From assembly GCA_949287505.1 (NCBI GenBank), contig CASEGX010000046.1, forward strand, positions 1-40,781: a stretch of DNA of 40,781 bases. The letters run 5' to 3'. Shown here one piece after another: positions 7,881 through 15,188 of this stretch. Both the position numbers and the translations under genes were made by a program. The notes beneath the pieces are model-generated. The model saw nothing but the letters and a program-made list of their open reading frames with translations, was not told the DNA's origin and ran no database searches. The first letter of the stretch is position 1. Each line of letters starts with the position of its first letter. The stretch comes from an uncultured Spirochaetales bacterium. GTDB lineage: Bacteria; Spirochaetota; Spirochaetia; Sphaerochaetales; Sphaerochaetaceae.

Positions 7881-9755
7881 ATGTCTAACAGAAAATTCAA
7901 GACCGAGGTGGCCGATCTCCTGCACCTCATCATACATTCACTCTATTCAAATAAGGAGATCTTCCTTCGTGAGCTTATTTCGAATGCTTCCGATGCTATC
8001 GATAAACTCAGATACCTTTCGCTTACAGATGAGAAGCTTAAGGGTTTTTCTTTCAGCCCCCGTATTGATATAAGCTTCACAGAGGATGGTGAAAGGACAC
8101 TGACCATCAAAGATAACGGTATCGGAATGAACGAAGCCGATTTAAATGACAACCTTGGAACAATCGCTTCTTCCGGTACAAGGAAATTCCTTGCATCCCT
8201 TACTGACGACCAGAAGAAGGATTCGAATCTCATCGGTCAGTTCGGAGTCGGGTTCTACTCAGCATTCATGGTTGCCAAGAGAATAACGGTCATCTCGAGA
8301 AAAGCCGGAGAGGAAGAGGCATGGAAATGGGAGTCTGATGGAGAGTCTTCGTATTCCATTGAACCTGCAGAACGCAGTGAGCAGGGTTCTACAATAATCC
8401 TCACACTCAATGGAGAGGGAGAGGAATTCGCAAACCGCTGGTCTCTGGAGAACCTTATCAAGAAGTATTCAGATAATATCGCTTATCCTATCTACCTTGA
8501 ATATGATCAGGTTCATTATGATAACGACAAGAAAGATGAGAACGGCAATGCTGTAAAGACAACGGAGCATAAGGTCGAGCAGATCAATAGTGCATCGGCA
8601 TTGTGGAAGAGGCCCAAGTCATCACTCAAGGATGAGGATTACAAAGAATTCTACAAGAATACCTTCTATGACTCCGAGGATCCTCTTTTCTATATTCATA
8701 CACAGGCGGAGGGCACTACAGAATATACGACACTTTTCTATATTCCTGCAAAAGCACCTTTCGATATGTATTACGCAGATTACCGCCCGGGTGTGAAGCT
8801 TTACGTGAAGAGAGTGTACATCACAGATGATGACAAGGATCTTCTTCCTACATATCTGAGATTCGTCCGTGGAATCATTGACAGTGAGGATCTGCCTCTG
8901 AATGTTTCCAGAGAGATCCTGCAGGAAAACAGGGTCATGGCTTCCATAAGAAGTGCCTCTGTCAAAAAGCTTCTCGGCGAATTCAAGAAGATTTCGGAGA
9001 ATAATCCTGAACTGTATGCAAAATTCATCGCACAGTACAACAGACCGCTGAAGGAAGGTCTCTATTCAGATTATTCGAACAGAGACACGCTTCTCGATCT
9101 TGTACGCTACAAGAGCAGCACGGAAGATGGCTATGTTTCTCTTAAGGAATACAAGTCCAGGATGAAAGATGGACAAAAGGCCATCTACTACATCTCTGGA
9201 GGAAAGGAAGATGTCCTCCGCACTTCTCCTCTTGTTGCAGCATACAAGGAAAAGGGCTATGAGGTTCTCATCATGGGAGATGATATCGATGATATTGTCG
9301 TTTCCACGATAGGAGAGTATGACAAGACTCCGCTCCGTGCAATCAACAAGGCAGGCGCGCTTGATGATCTGAAGAGTGATGAGGATAAGGCAAAGGAAGA
9401 GGAGAAGAAGCCGGTTGCAGAGAAGATGAAGAAAGCACTCGGAGACAGAGTCAAGGATGTCGTGATATCCTCACGTCTTTCAGATTCTCCTGCAGCAGTC
9501 ATTCTCTCGGATGATGATCCTTCTGTTCAGATGCAGCGTCTCATGAAGCAGATGGGAGGCGAGATGCCTGATGTAAAGCCGCTTCTGGAGATAAATCCGG
9601 ACTCTGCCGTGATTGCCAGAATCGAGAAAAGCGAAGACGAGGAATTCATCAAGGCCCTGAGCTCTGTTGTTCTTGATCAGGCTCTCCTTCAGGAGGGTGT
9701 GATGCCTTCAGATGTCTCCTCGTTCACGGCAAATCTTACAAAGCTTCTTTCCTGA
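7881..9755 (+). CDS. htpG: Molecular chaperone HtpG (Hsp90)
   Basis: This is a 624-residue ATP-dependent cytoplasmic chaperone of full bacterial length. The GHKL ATP-binding motifs are clear: ELISNASDAIDKLRY near residue 35, DNGIGM near 80 and GQFGVGFYSAFMV near 120. The middle domain contains LPLNVSREILQ, the catalytic-loop arginine region. The ATG at 7881 is chosen from the AAGGAGG just before it and from the typical HtpG N-terminus; an in-frame upstream ATG at 7761 would overlap the ROK gene. The stop TGA abuts the stop of rlmE on the other strand. Confidence 0.98.
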   Translation: MSNRKFKTEVADLLHLIIHSLYSNKEIFLRELISNASDAIDKLRYLSLTDEKLKGFSFSPRIDISFTEDGERTLTIKDNGIGMNEADLNDNLGTIASSGTRKFLASLTDDQKKDSNLIGQFGVGFYSAFMVAKRITVISRKAGEEEAWKWESDGESSYSIEPAERSEQGSTIILTLNGEGEEFANRWSLENLIKKYSDNIAYPIYLEYDQVHYDNDKKDENGNAVKTTEHKVEQINSASALWKRPKSSLKDEDYKEFYKNTFYDSEDPLFYIHTQAEGTTEYTTLFYIPAKAPFDMYYADYRPGVKLYVKRVYITDDDKDLLPTYLRFVRGIIDSEDLPLNVSREILQENRVMASIRSASVKKLLGEFKKISENNPELYAKFIAQYNRPLKEGLYSDYSNRDTLLDLVRYKSSTEDGYVSLKEYKSRMKDGQKAIYYISGGKEDVLRTSPLVAAYKEKGYEVLIMGDDIDDIVVSTIGEYDKTPLRAINKAGALDDLKSDEDKAKEEEKKPVAEKMKKALGDRVKDVVISSRLSDSPAAVILSDDDPSVQMQRLMKQMGGEMPDVKPLLEINPDSAVIARIEKSEDEEFIKALSSVVLDQALLQEGVMPSDVSSFTANLTKLLS

Positions 9756-10358
9756 TCAGTTTTTCTTGTCGAGTCCGATCAGGAAGATTTCAAAAGAATC
9801 ATCGCGTGAGGCCTTCGGTTTGAAGGCCTTCGCTTTCTGGAATATCGTCCGCATTTTCTTCAGTATTTCCTGCTCTCCGCCACCCTGGAAGATCTTTATA
9901 ACCATATTCCCATGTGTTTTTAGCTGTTCCTCCGCAAGGAAGACAACCTGTTCTGCAAGGTATTCAGAGCGTGTTGTGTCAACGATTCTGTTCCCTGTTG
10001 TCATAGGGGCAGCATCGGAGATTATGGCATCGTATGGACCTTCCTCCACAAGCTTGGCTCTTATTTCCTTCGAGAATGCGTCTCCTGTGAATTCCGTCAC
10101 GGTCGGCGGGATAGGATCAAGCGACAGCGGATTGAGGTCGACAGAGACAATCTTCCCGTTTCCTTTTATAAGCTCCCTGTGTGTGTAGAGTGTCCACGAG
10201 CCAGGCGCTGCCCCCACATCAAGAACGGAATCCCCTGGCTTTATTAACCGGTGCGTGGAATTTATCTCTTCCAGCTTGTAGACAGATCTTGCAGGATATC
10301 CTTCCTTGTGTGCGCGCTGAGTATAGGAATCAGCTTTGTCTCTTCGTGAATTTGCCAT
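9756..10358 (-). CDS. rlmE: 23S rRNA (uridine-2'-O)-methyltransferase RlmE
   Basis: This 200-residue enzyme methylates a uridine in the A-loop of 23S rRNA (U2552 in E. coli) using S-adenosylmethionine. The K-D-K-E catalytic tetrad is intact: Lys28 (ARSVYKL), Asp115 (IISDAAP), Lys155 (VIKIFQ) and Glu190 (SFEIFLIG). The SAM-binding loop is DVGAAPGSWT. There is no Shine-Dalgarno, and the promoter lies immediately before the ATG. The gene is monocistronic and ends exactly where htpG ends. Confidence 0.96.
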   Translation of the reverse strand: MANSRRDKADSYTQRAHKEGYPARSVYKLEEINSTHRLIKPGDSVLDVGAAPGSWTLYTHRELIKGNGKIVSVDLNPLSLDPIPPTVTEFTGDAFSKEIRAKLVEEGPYDAIISDAAPMTTGNRIVDTTRSEYLAEQVVFLAEEQLKTHGNMVIKIFQGGGEQEILKKMRTIFQKAKAFKPKASRDDSFEIFLIGLDKKN

Positions 10359-10366
10359 AGTGCGAG

Positions 10367-10393
10367 TCTATACAGATAATCAAGATTGGTCAA
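10367..10393 (-). promoter_or_regulatory. rlmE promoter, leaderless-type
   Basis: TTGACC (10388-10393) and TATAGA (10367-10372) lie on the minus strand with a short 15-nt spacer. The -10 box is 8 nt before the ATG, and there is no ribosome site. Confidence 0.45.
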
Positions 10394-10402
10394 AGCGCAG
10401 AT

Positions 10403-10448
10403 AAAACCGCCGGACAGTATTAATGGGGTGGGAGAGAACTGTCCGGCG
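10403..10448 (-). terminator. Intrinsic terminator of small RNA A
   Basis: The stem GCCGGACAGT/ACTGTCCGGC extends by one C-G pair (10408-10418 with 10438-10448) and has a 19-nt loop. On the minus strand it is followed by GTTTT. The plus strand also has a T-run (10454-10459), so it may work in both directions. Confidence 0.65.
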
Positions 10449-10498
10449 TTTAGTTTTTTCACACGTTGCAAGGAGGTATGAAAAACTGTTGCTCTGTA
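10403..10498 (-). ncRNA. Putative sigma-54-dependent small RNA A
   Basis: The predicted transcript is about 96 nt, starting about 12 nt after the -12 element at 10510. Its 5' part carries AGAGCAACAGTTTTTC and then ATACCTCCTTGC, where CCTCCTT is anti-Shine-Dalgarno. The 3' end is an 11-bp hairpin whose 19-nt loop is itself C-rich (CTCCCACCCC), followed by four T residues. The 5' segment is shared with small RNA B next to it. On the opposite strand the same bases read as AAGGAGG plus an 8-codon frame, which I judge accidental. Function unknown; base pairing with ribosome sites is the obvious possibility. Confidence 0.6.
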
Positions 10499-10508
10499 CA
10501 GTAAAACA

Positions 10509-10525
10509 TGCAGATTCCGTGCCAA
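10509..10525 (-). promoter_or_regulatory. Sigma-54 promoter of small RNA A
   Basis: On the minus strand TTGGCACG is followed by four bases and CTGCA. The -24 element is perfect, the -12 element differs from TTGCW at one base, and the GG-to-GC spacing is the canonical one. Confidence 0.65.
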
Positions 10526-10544
10526 GATATTCAATAATGGAAGG

Positions 10545-10573
10545 AAAAAGCAAAGACGCCTGAATCAGGCGCC
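10545..10573 (-). terminator. Intrinsic terminator of small RNA B
   Basis: A five-pair stem CGCCT/AGGCG (10557-10561 with 10567-10571), extendable towards the loop, is followed on the minus strand by TCTTTGCTTTTT. Confidence 0.55.
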
Positions 10574-10619
10574 TTTGATACACTAAAAAGGAGGTTTGTT
10601 GAAAAAACTGTTTGCTCTA
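10545..10619 (-). ncRNA. Putative sigma-54-dependent small RNA B
   Basis: The predicted transcript is about 75 nt, beginning near 10619 and ending in the T-run at 10549-10545. It carries AGAGCAAACAGTTTTTTC and then CAAACCTCCTTTTT, the same order of blocks as small RNA A, and ends in a CGCCT/AGGCG hairpin. The T-rich stretch after CAG could serve as an Hfq-type site, which is inference. The tandem arrangement upstream of small RNA A suggests duplication. Confidence 0.62.
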
Positions 10620-10629
10620 CATCCGTATT

Positions 10630-10646
10630 AGCAAGATGCGTGCCAA
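10630..10646 (-). promoter_or_regulatory. Sigma-54 promoter of small RNA B
   Basis: On the minus strand the sequence TTGGCACG, CATC, TTGCT matches the sigma-54 consensus TGGCACG-N4-TTGCW at every defined position. The -12 GC pair is at 10631-10632. Confidence 0.78.
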
Positions 10647-10705
10647 CTTTTTCCTTTCAAAAAGCGTATAAAATGCATGTTGTTGTCTGATGTGTGTGAA
10701 AAATC

Positions 10706-10720
10706 TGCACACTATGTGCA
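10706..10720. promoter_or_regulatory. Inverted repeat upstream of the rhomboid promoter
   Basis: TGCACA-CTA-TGTGCA is a perfect 6-3-6 palindrome 13 nt before the -35 box of the rhomboid gene. It could be a protein-binding site. Together with the two small RNA units, it accounts for most of the 410-bp gap 10359-10768. Confidence 0.35.
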
Positions 10721-10733
10721 TAAATTTCTCATG

Positions 10734-10761
10734 TTGACCTATTTTCCGTCTCTGCTTAATT
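10734..10761 (+). promoter_or_regulatory. Rhomboid gene promoter, leaderless-type
   Basis: TTGACC (10734-10739) and TTAATT (10756-10761) are separated by 16 nt. The -10 box ends 7 nt before the ATG, and no ribosome site is present. Confidence 0.5.
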
Positions 10762-10768
10762 TCCGGTA

Positions 10769-11395
10769 ATGAACAGTGTAATCAATAGGAGATTCCGTTA
10801 TACATACTCCAATGCAGCGACAATCCTGATTGCAGTGAACTGCATCGTTTTCTTTGTATCTTACCTGCTATTTCCTGCTCTCACATACTACCTTGCAATG
10901 ATTCCGTCGTCCATAGTTTATGGGCATGCTTACTGGCAATTTGTCACATATATGTTCGTACATGGCGGTATCTGGCATCTGTTTTCGAATATGCTTGGTC
11001 TGTTCATTTTCGGTACTGCCGTAGAAAGAGCGGTAGGGACAAGGGAATTCACTCTTTTCTATTTCCTGACAGGAACCCTTTCTGGCATTGCCAGTTTCCT
11101 TGTCTATTATTTCACTGGTACCAACGCCATTCTTATCGGGGCGTCCGGAGCTCTCTATGCCGTGATGCTTCTCTTTTCCGTCATTTACCCGCGTGCAATG
11201 ATCTATCTTTTCGGGGTGTTCCCGATACGTGCGCCAGTTCTTGTACTCTTGTATTTCATCATCGAGCTTTTCAGCCAGATGGGATCATATGGCGGATCGG
11301 TTGCGCATATGACACATCTTTTCGGATTGGTTTTTGCTTATCTCTATGCAGTGATAAGAATGAGAATCAACCCGTGGCAGGTCTGGTTCTCATGA
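10769..11395 (+). CDS. Rhomboid-family intramembrane serine protease
   Basis: This 208-residue membrane protein has about six hydrophobic helices, the minimal rhomboid core. The catalytic dyad is visible: Ser126 in GASGALY and His183 in AHMTHLFGL. The HGGIWHLFSNM motif (His70, Asn74) that supports the oxyanion is also present. It would cleave membrane proteins within the bilayer; its substrates are unknown. It is apparently monocistronic and leaderless. Its TGA abuts the stop codon of adenosine deaminase on the other strand. Confidence 0.93.
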   Translation: MNSVINRRFRYTYSNAATILIAVNCIVFFVSYLLFPALTYYLAMIPSSIVYGHAYWQFVTYMFVHGGIWHLFSNMLGLFIFGTAVERAVGTREFTLFYFLTGTLSGIASFLVYYFTGTNAILIGASGALYAVMLLFSVIYPRAMIYLFGVFPIRAPVLVLLYFIIELFSQMGSYGGSVAHMTHLFGLVFAYLYAVIRMRINPWQVWFS

Positions 11396-12472
11396 AAGGC
11401 CGTATTCTTCCCTCAGGTCAGCATAGCCTTTCTTTATGACATCGTAGATGATGTGAAGCCTCTTTTCATGATGGATGAAAGCGCTCTTCATCGCATTGAT
11501 TGTTATCTTTTCCATGTCTCTGATATCCAGATCATATTCCTTTGTGGCAATCATGAATTCCTTTGTTAGGCTTGTTCCGCTCATGAGCCGGTTGTCCGTG
11601 GAGAGGAAAACGCGGAAGTGATTGCGGAAGAAGAGAGGGAAAGGATGCTCTGCGTAGCTTTCAGCAGCACCTGTCCCGACATTGCTGGTAAGACACATCT
11701 CAAGAGGGATCCTTTTGTCCAAAACGAAGTGGGCGAGGCTTCCCATCTTTGTGATCTTCCCGTCCTTTATTGTCATATCATCAGTAAGATGTGTGCCATG
11801 TCCTATTCTGTGTGCACCGCATATCTGTATAGCCTGCCAGATTGATTCAAGCCCGAATGCTTCTCCTGCATGTATCGTTATGTTGAAATTCTGTGCACGG
11901 ATGAATTCGAATGCCTTTATGTGCTTCTTGGGAGGATTGCCAGCCTCATCACCGGCAAGATCAAAACCGACTACGCCTCTTTCAGAATATGCGACGGCAA
12001 GTTCTGCTGTCCTGAGAGAAATCTCCGGGCTCTGATCCCTCATTGCGGAGAGGATGAGACCGAACTGCATGCCGGTTTCCCTCCTTCCTTCTTGCATGCC
12101 TTCAAGAACAGCTGTGACAACTTCATCCATTGTCAGGCCTTCTTTCGTGTGAAGGATCGGAGCAAACCGTATCTCGGCATAGACTACGCCGTCTTTCGCA
12201 AGATCCTCAACCTCTTCGCGCGCAATTCGTCTCAGGCTTTCCTTGTCCTGCATGAGCGCTGTGGTTATCTCAAAGGATTTGAGGTAAAGGCTGAGAGATT
12301 TCTCCTCAGATCCACGGGAAAACCATGCAGCAAGCTCTTCAGGATCCTGTGATGGGAGTGCCATTCCTTTTTCCCTGGCCAGTTCAATCACAGTCGAAGG
12401 ACGTACAGAACCGTCAAGATGCTCATGCAGTTCTACCTTTGGTGCTTTTCTGATGATTTCCTCGTTTAGCAT
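11390..12472 (-). CDS. add: Adenosine deaminase
   Basis: This 360-residue zinc hydrolase converts adenosine to inosine in purine salvage. The metal and catalytic motifs are present in order: HEHLDG (His16, His18), ITIHAGEA, HRIGHGTHL and LSTDNRLMSGT. I chose the ATG at 12472: the frame extends to a TTG at 12508, but that stretch contains the promoter TACAAT, which lies exactly 6 nt before the ATG. There is no ribosome site. It is a single gene that fits the nucleoside-salvage theme of the window. Confidence 0.94.
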   Translation of the reverse strand: MLNEEIIRKAPKVELHEHLDGSVRPSTVIELAREKGMALPSQDPEELAAWFSRGSEEKSLSLYLKSFEITTALMQDKESLRRIAREEVEDLAKDGVVYAEIRFAPILHTKEGLTMDEVVTAVLEGMQEGRRETGMQFGLILSAMRDQSPEISLRTAELAVAYSERGVVGFDLAGDEAGNPPKKHIKAFEFIRAQNFNITIHAGEAFGLESIWQAIQICGAHRIGHGTHLTDDMTIKDGKITKMGSLAHFVLDKRIPLEMCLTSNVGTGAAESYAEHPFPLFFRNHFRVFLSTDNRLMSGTSLTKEFMIATKEYDLDIRDMEKITINAMKSAFIHHEKRLHIIYDVIKKGYADLREEYGLS

Positions 12473-12478
12473 ACTAAG

Positions 12479-12508
12479 ATTGTACACTGCAACACCTGTT
12501 GGATGCAA
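12479..12508 (-). promoter_or_regulatory. add promoter, leaderless-type
   Basis: TTGCAT (12503-12508) and TACAAT (12479-12484) on the minus strand have an 18-nt spacer. The -10 box is 6 nt from the ATG. Confidence 0.55.
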
Positions 12509-12663
12509 AGAAAACGGTCAAGAATCCGGATATTTTCAGAAGTATATGCTTAACTTTTTAAATGAAAGCAACTTATATTCGACAAAATAATATCTTTCCT
12601 CTTTACAATAAGACTTTTTAACGACATTATCCTAATTACCATTGCTTGGAGGATTATTAAAAA

Positions 12664-13176
12664 ATGGCAAAGACATCTGAAACTATCAACAAGAAGCTTC
12701 TCGCTGCTGCTATCAGTGCAACGAAAGCAAGGGATATCAAGGATCTTCTCGACAAGGGAGCTGATATCAACGCACATAATGAGTGGGGACTTACTCCTGT
12801 AATGCTTGCTGCTCAGTATAATCACTCAGTTGCAGTACTCAAGGCTCTTATTGAAGCAGGTGCTGATATCCATGAAGCAGAACCGAAGTACAGATCAAAT
12901 GCACTTCACCTTGCAGCAAACAGCTCCAAGAATCCAAAGATCATCGAGGCTCTTCTTGATGCTGGCGCAAACATTGATGCAAGAAACTATCTCGGCGAGA
13001 CAGCTCTTATCATGGCTGTGAACAGCAATGATGAGACAAAGATCACCACACAGCTCATCAAGTCAGGTGCTGATATCAATGCACGTGATTATCAGGGCCA
13101 TTCCGTTCTTGATTATGCAAAGAACGCCAAGAAGACATATATTGTAAACCTTCTCAAAGAGAAGGGAGCTGTATGA
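12664..13176 (+). CDS. Stand-alone ankyrin-repeat protein
   Basis: This 170-residue protein is made almost entirely of ankyrin repeats. About five are visible, with two good central copies reading GLTPVMLAAQYN and GETALIMAVNS, and the recurring ends KGADINA, AGADIHE, AGANIDA and SGADINA. There is no signal peptide or membrane segment, so it is probably cytoplasmic, and no other domain is attached. TTGGAGG lies about 11 nt before the ATG, and a TACAAT -10 is at 12606-12611. A strong terminator follows directly, so it is a monocistronic unit. It would act through protein-protein contacts; the partner is unknown. Confidence 0.9.
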   Translation: MAKTSETINKKLLAAAISATKARDIKDLLDKGADINAHNEWGLTPVMLAAQYNHSVAVLKALIEAGADIHEAEPKYRSNALHLAANSSKNPKIIEALLDAGANIDARNYLGETALIMAVNSNDETKITTQLIKSGADINARDYQGHSVLDYAKNAKKTYIVNLLKEKGAV

Positions 13177-13206
13177 CCTTAAAGTAAAGGAAATGCAAAG
13201 CAGAAG

Positions 13207-13238
13207 CTGCCCGGGTTATGCCTGAGGCAGTTTTTTTT
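13207..13238 (+). terminator. Intrinsic terminator of the ankyrin gene
   Basis: The stem CTGCC/GGCAG (13207-13211 with 13226-13230) is followed by eight T residues on the plus strand. Confidence 0.8.
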
Positions 13239-13244
13239 GTGAAA

Positions 13245-13271
13245 TCTCCCCTGAATTTGCTTCAGAGGAGA
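13245..13271 (-). terminator. Hairpin after the phosphohexomutase gene
   Basis: TCTCC-C-CTGAA pairs with TTCAG-A-GGAGA around a 5-nt loop. On the minus strand it lies 7 nt past the stop codon; only a short T-run follows, so termination may be inefficient. Confidence 0.45.
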
Positions 13272-13278
13272 CATCGGT

Positions 13279-15063
13279 TCAGCTGTTCAGCGTTCTGTCA
13301 TCTGCTCTCTTCACCATCTCATGCTGCCAGGAGAGAAGGTAATCGTGGAGCTTCCTGTCAGTACCTTTCAGGTCAACCATCGTTCTGATTACAGGCTCTG
13401 TCCTCGATTTCGATAACCAGAGATAACCCGCCGGGCGGGATTTCTCATCATAGAACTGTACTTTCAGGCCTCCGGTTGAATCAGGGGCCCTGTGTTCTGG
13501 TCCTATACCTATCTCCTCATCCGAGCCTTCATACTGCCTTACTTCCCAGCTCTTGAAGAGAGAAGGCATTCTCCCGTTTCCCTCATACTGCAGGATATCC
13601 TCATAAGCAGCTTTCAGTCTGTTGTAATCATTGCTCTGAATATGCATGACAGCGTCTGATGAGAATGCGGATGTTGTCATGTATTTCGGCAGTGCAGATA
13701 CCACAGAGGAAAGGGATGGGGAAGAATCCGCTTTCTTACCGAGCTTTTCCATTACGAACTGATACAATCCTTCAACTGACCACAGCTTTGCAAAGGTCAT
13801 CAGTGAATTCATCGGGTCCCTGACTTTCGCAGGATATGTAATATTGCCGCCATTGCTGCCTTCCCCACAGACCCTGCATGTATAGCCATTCTCTCTCAGC
13901 CTTTCGGAGAGTGTTACTACATTTGCTTCTCCTATGTCTGAGCGGAAGACGGTTGCTCCGATTCTTTCTGCTATCTCATCGATAATAAGTGAAGTGGGGC
14001 CATTCACAGCGATCGCTATTTTCTTTTTTCCCCTCATCGCATCGTATGAAAGCTCTATGAGAGCAACGAGGGCAAATACAGTCTGAGCACTCAGTATATG
14101 TGCTTTCCCATGCTTGTCCGTGTATACGAAATTTCCTCTGTCCCCATCATTGTCAGGCATGTAGCCTATGATGAATGACGGGTCTTTCTCATGCTGCTTC
14201 TCAAGTTCTTTCCTGACATATTCGAGATTCTCACCCTCTGGGACGATTGCATGAGCAATCTCTCCGGCTTCGGAATTGATGGCCCATACTGCAGCATCGT
14301 GCTTTCTCAGGAATTCCTTATCAATTGAAGCTGCTCTTGCAGATCCATTAAAATCAATGGCAATGCCGAATGGCAGTGAGAATGGCTTAGAGATCCTTGC
14401 TGTCCTTATGACAAAGGAACGGTATGTTTCCATCGCTCTTCTTTTTGCGCTGTTATGTCCACGGAGAACTTCAACGATTTTTTCCGGATCTGCACCTGAT
14501 ACGAATGATCTCAGGCTATCTGCAGCTCCTTCCTGGCAAATCATCGCTTTGAAGCACGGTATGACCTTATCTATTTCCTCCTTGCTCAGAACACCGCCAT
14601 CAACGCCGAATTTATACCCGTTGTGACCGATTGGATTATGCGATGCCGAAATATAGAAGAAGCCATCATACCGATGCGATGTTGCCATTATTTCTGGAGC
14701 TGATGATATGAATATATCCTCGACTGTGGCACCCTTGGCGATGAAGGCTCTTCTGACAGCTGCTGAGAGAAGTCTTCCTGTAGGACGCGCGTCGCATCCC
14801 ATTACAATGCGTGGCTGTTCTTTTTTAAGGTAATCAAAGAACGAAGCTGCCGCGGCCGCTGCAATAAGAAGCATCTCCTCGCTGACATTCTCTTTTCTGT
14901 CTTCTTCATCTCCGCTCTCAGCCATTACAGCACGCCATCCAGATGCTGATAGTATGCATTTTGAAAGTGCTTCCTTCAGGCTTGAGTCCGTTGCCATGCC
15001 TGTAAGAAGAGTATCGTCTGTATCTTCGATGAAAAGACCTGTATTCCTGTCGTAATATCTCAT
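13279..15063 (-). CDS. Phosphoglucomutase/phosphomannomutase family protein
   Basis: This 594-residue alpha-D-phosphohexomutase would interconvert hexose-1- and hexose-6-phosphates. The phosphoserine loop is SASHNPIGHNGYKF with Ser141. The metal loop reads DNDGDR, close to the family's DGDGDR, and the sugar-binding loop reads GEGSNGGN. The C-terminal phosphate-binding region is SRTEPVIRTMVD. The ATG has AAAGGAG upstream and a TATAAT promoter. The length fits the phosphoglucomutase/PMM group, but substrate specificity cannot be fixed from the motifs. Confidence 0.9.
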   Translation of the reverse strand: MRYYDRNTGLFIEDTDDTLLTGMATDSSLKEALSKCILSASGWRAVMAESGDEEDRKENVSEEMLLIAAAAAASFFDYLKKEQPRIVMGCDARPTGRLLSAAVRRAFIAKGATVEDIFISSAPEIMATSHRYDGFFYISASHNPIGHNGYKFGVDGGVLSKEEIDKVIPCFKAMICQEGAADSLRSFVSGADPEKIVEVLRGHNSAKRRAMETYRSFVIRTARISKPFSLPFGIAIDFNGSARAASIDKEFLRKHDAAVWAINSEAGEIAHAIVPEGENLEYVRKELEKQHEKDPSFIIGYMPDNDGDRGNFVYTDKHGKAHILSAQTVFALVALIELSYDAMRGKKKIAIAVNGPTSLIIDEIAERIGATVFRSDIGEANVVTLSERLRENGYTCRVCGEGSNGGNITYPAKVRDPMNSLMTFAKLWSVEGLYQFVMEKLGKKADSSPSLSSVVSALPKYMTTSAFSSDAVMHIQSNDYNRLKAAYEDILQYEGNGRMPSLFKSWEVRQYEGSDEEIGIGPEHRAPDSTGGLKVQFYDEKSRPAGYLWLSKSRTEPVIRTMVDLKGTDRKLHDYLLSWQHEMVKRADDRTLNS

Positions 15064-15081
15064 AACGGCTCCTTTCTTACG

Positions 15082-15109
15082 ATTATACCCTCGATGCCGC
15101 GTTTGTGAA
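15082..15109 (-). promoter_or_regulatory. Phosphohexomutase promoter
   Basis: TTCACA (15104-15109) and TATAAT (15082-15087) are on the minus strand with a 16-nt spacer. A normal leader with AAAGGAG follows. Confidence 0.6.
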
Positions 15110-15125
15110 CGCCCTTGTACATATG

Positions 15126-15166
15126 AAAAAAGGCTGTCTCAAAAGCCTGGACTTCTGGACAGCCTT
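15126..15166 (-). terminator. Intrinsic terminator of proS
   Basis: The stem AAGGCTGTC/GACAGCCTT (15130-15138 with 15158-15166) is followed on the minus strand by a T-run. It lies just past the proS stop. Confidence 0.8.
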
Positions 15167-15188
15167 GGTGTTTTTCCATGATTGGGAA

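Noticed and set aside
10477..10503. Short plus-strand frame after an AAGGAGG, a possible leader peptide
   Set aside because: It is only 8 codons. The same bases fit better as the minus-strand small RNA with its sigma-54 promoter and terminator, and the second unit's matching frame differs in start and sequence.
12473..12508. TTG start extending adenosine deaminase by 12 residues
   Set aside because: The extension covers the TACAAT promoter box and has no ribosome site; the family N-terminus begins at the ATG at 12472.
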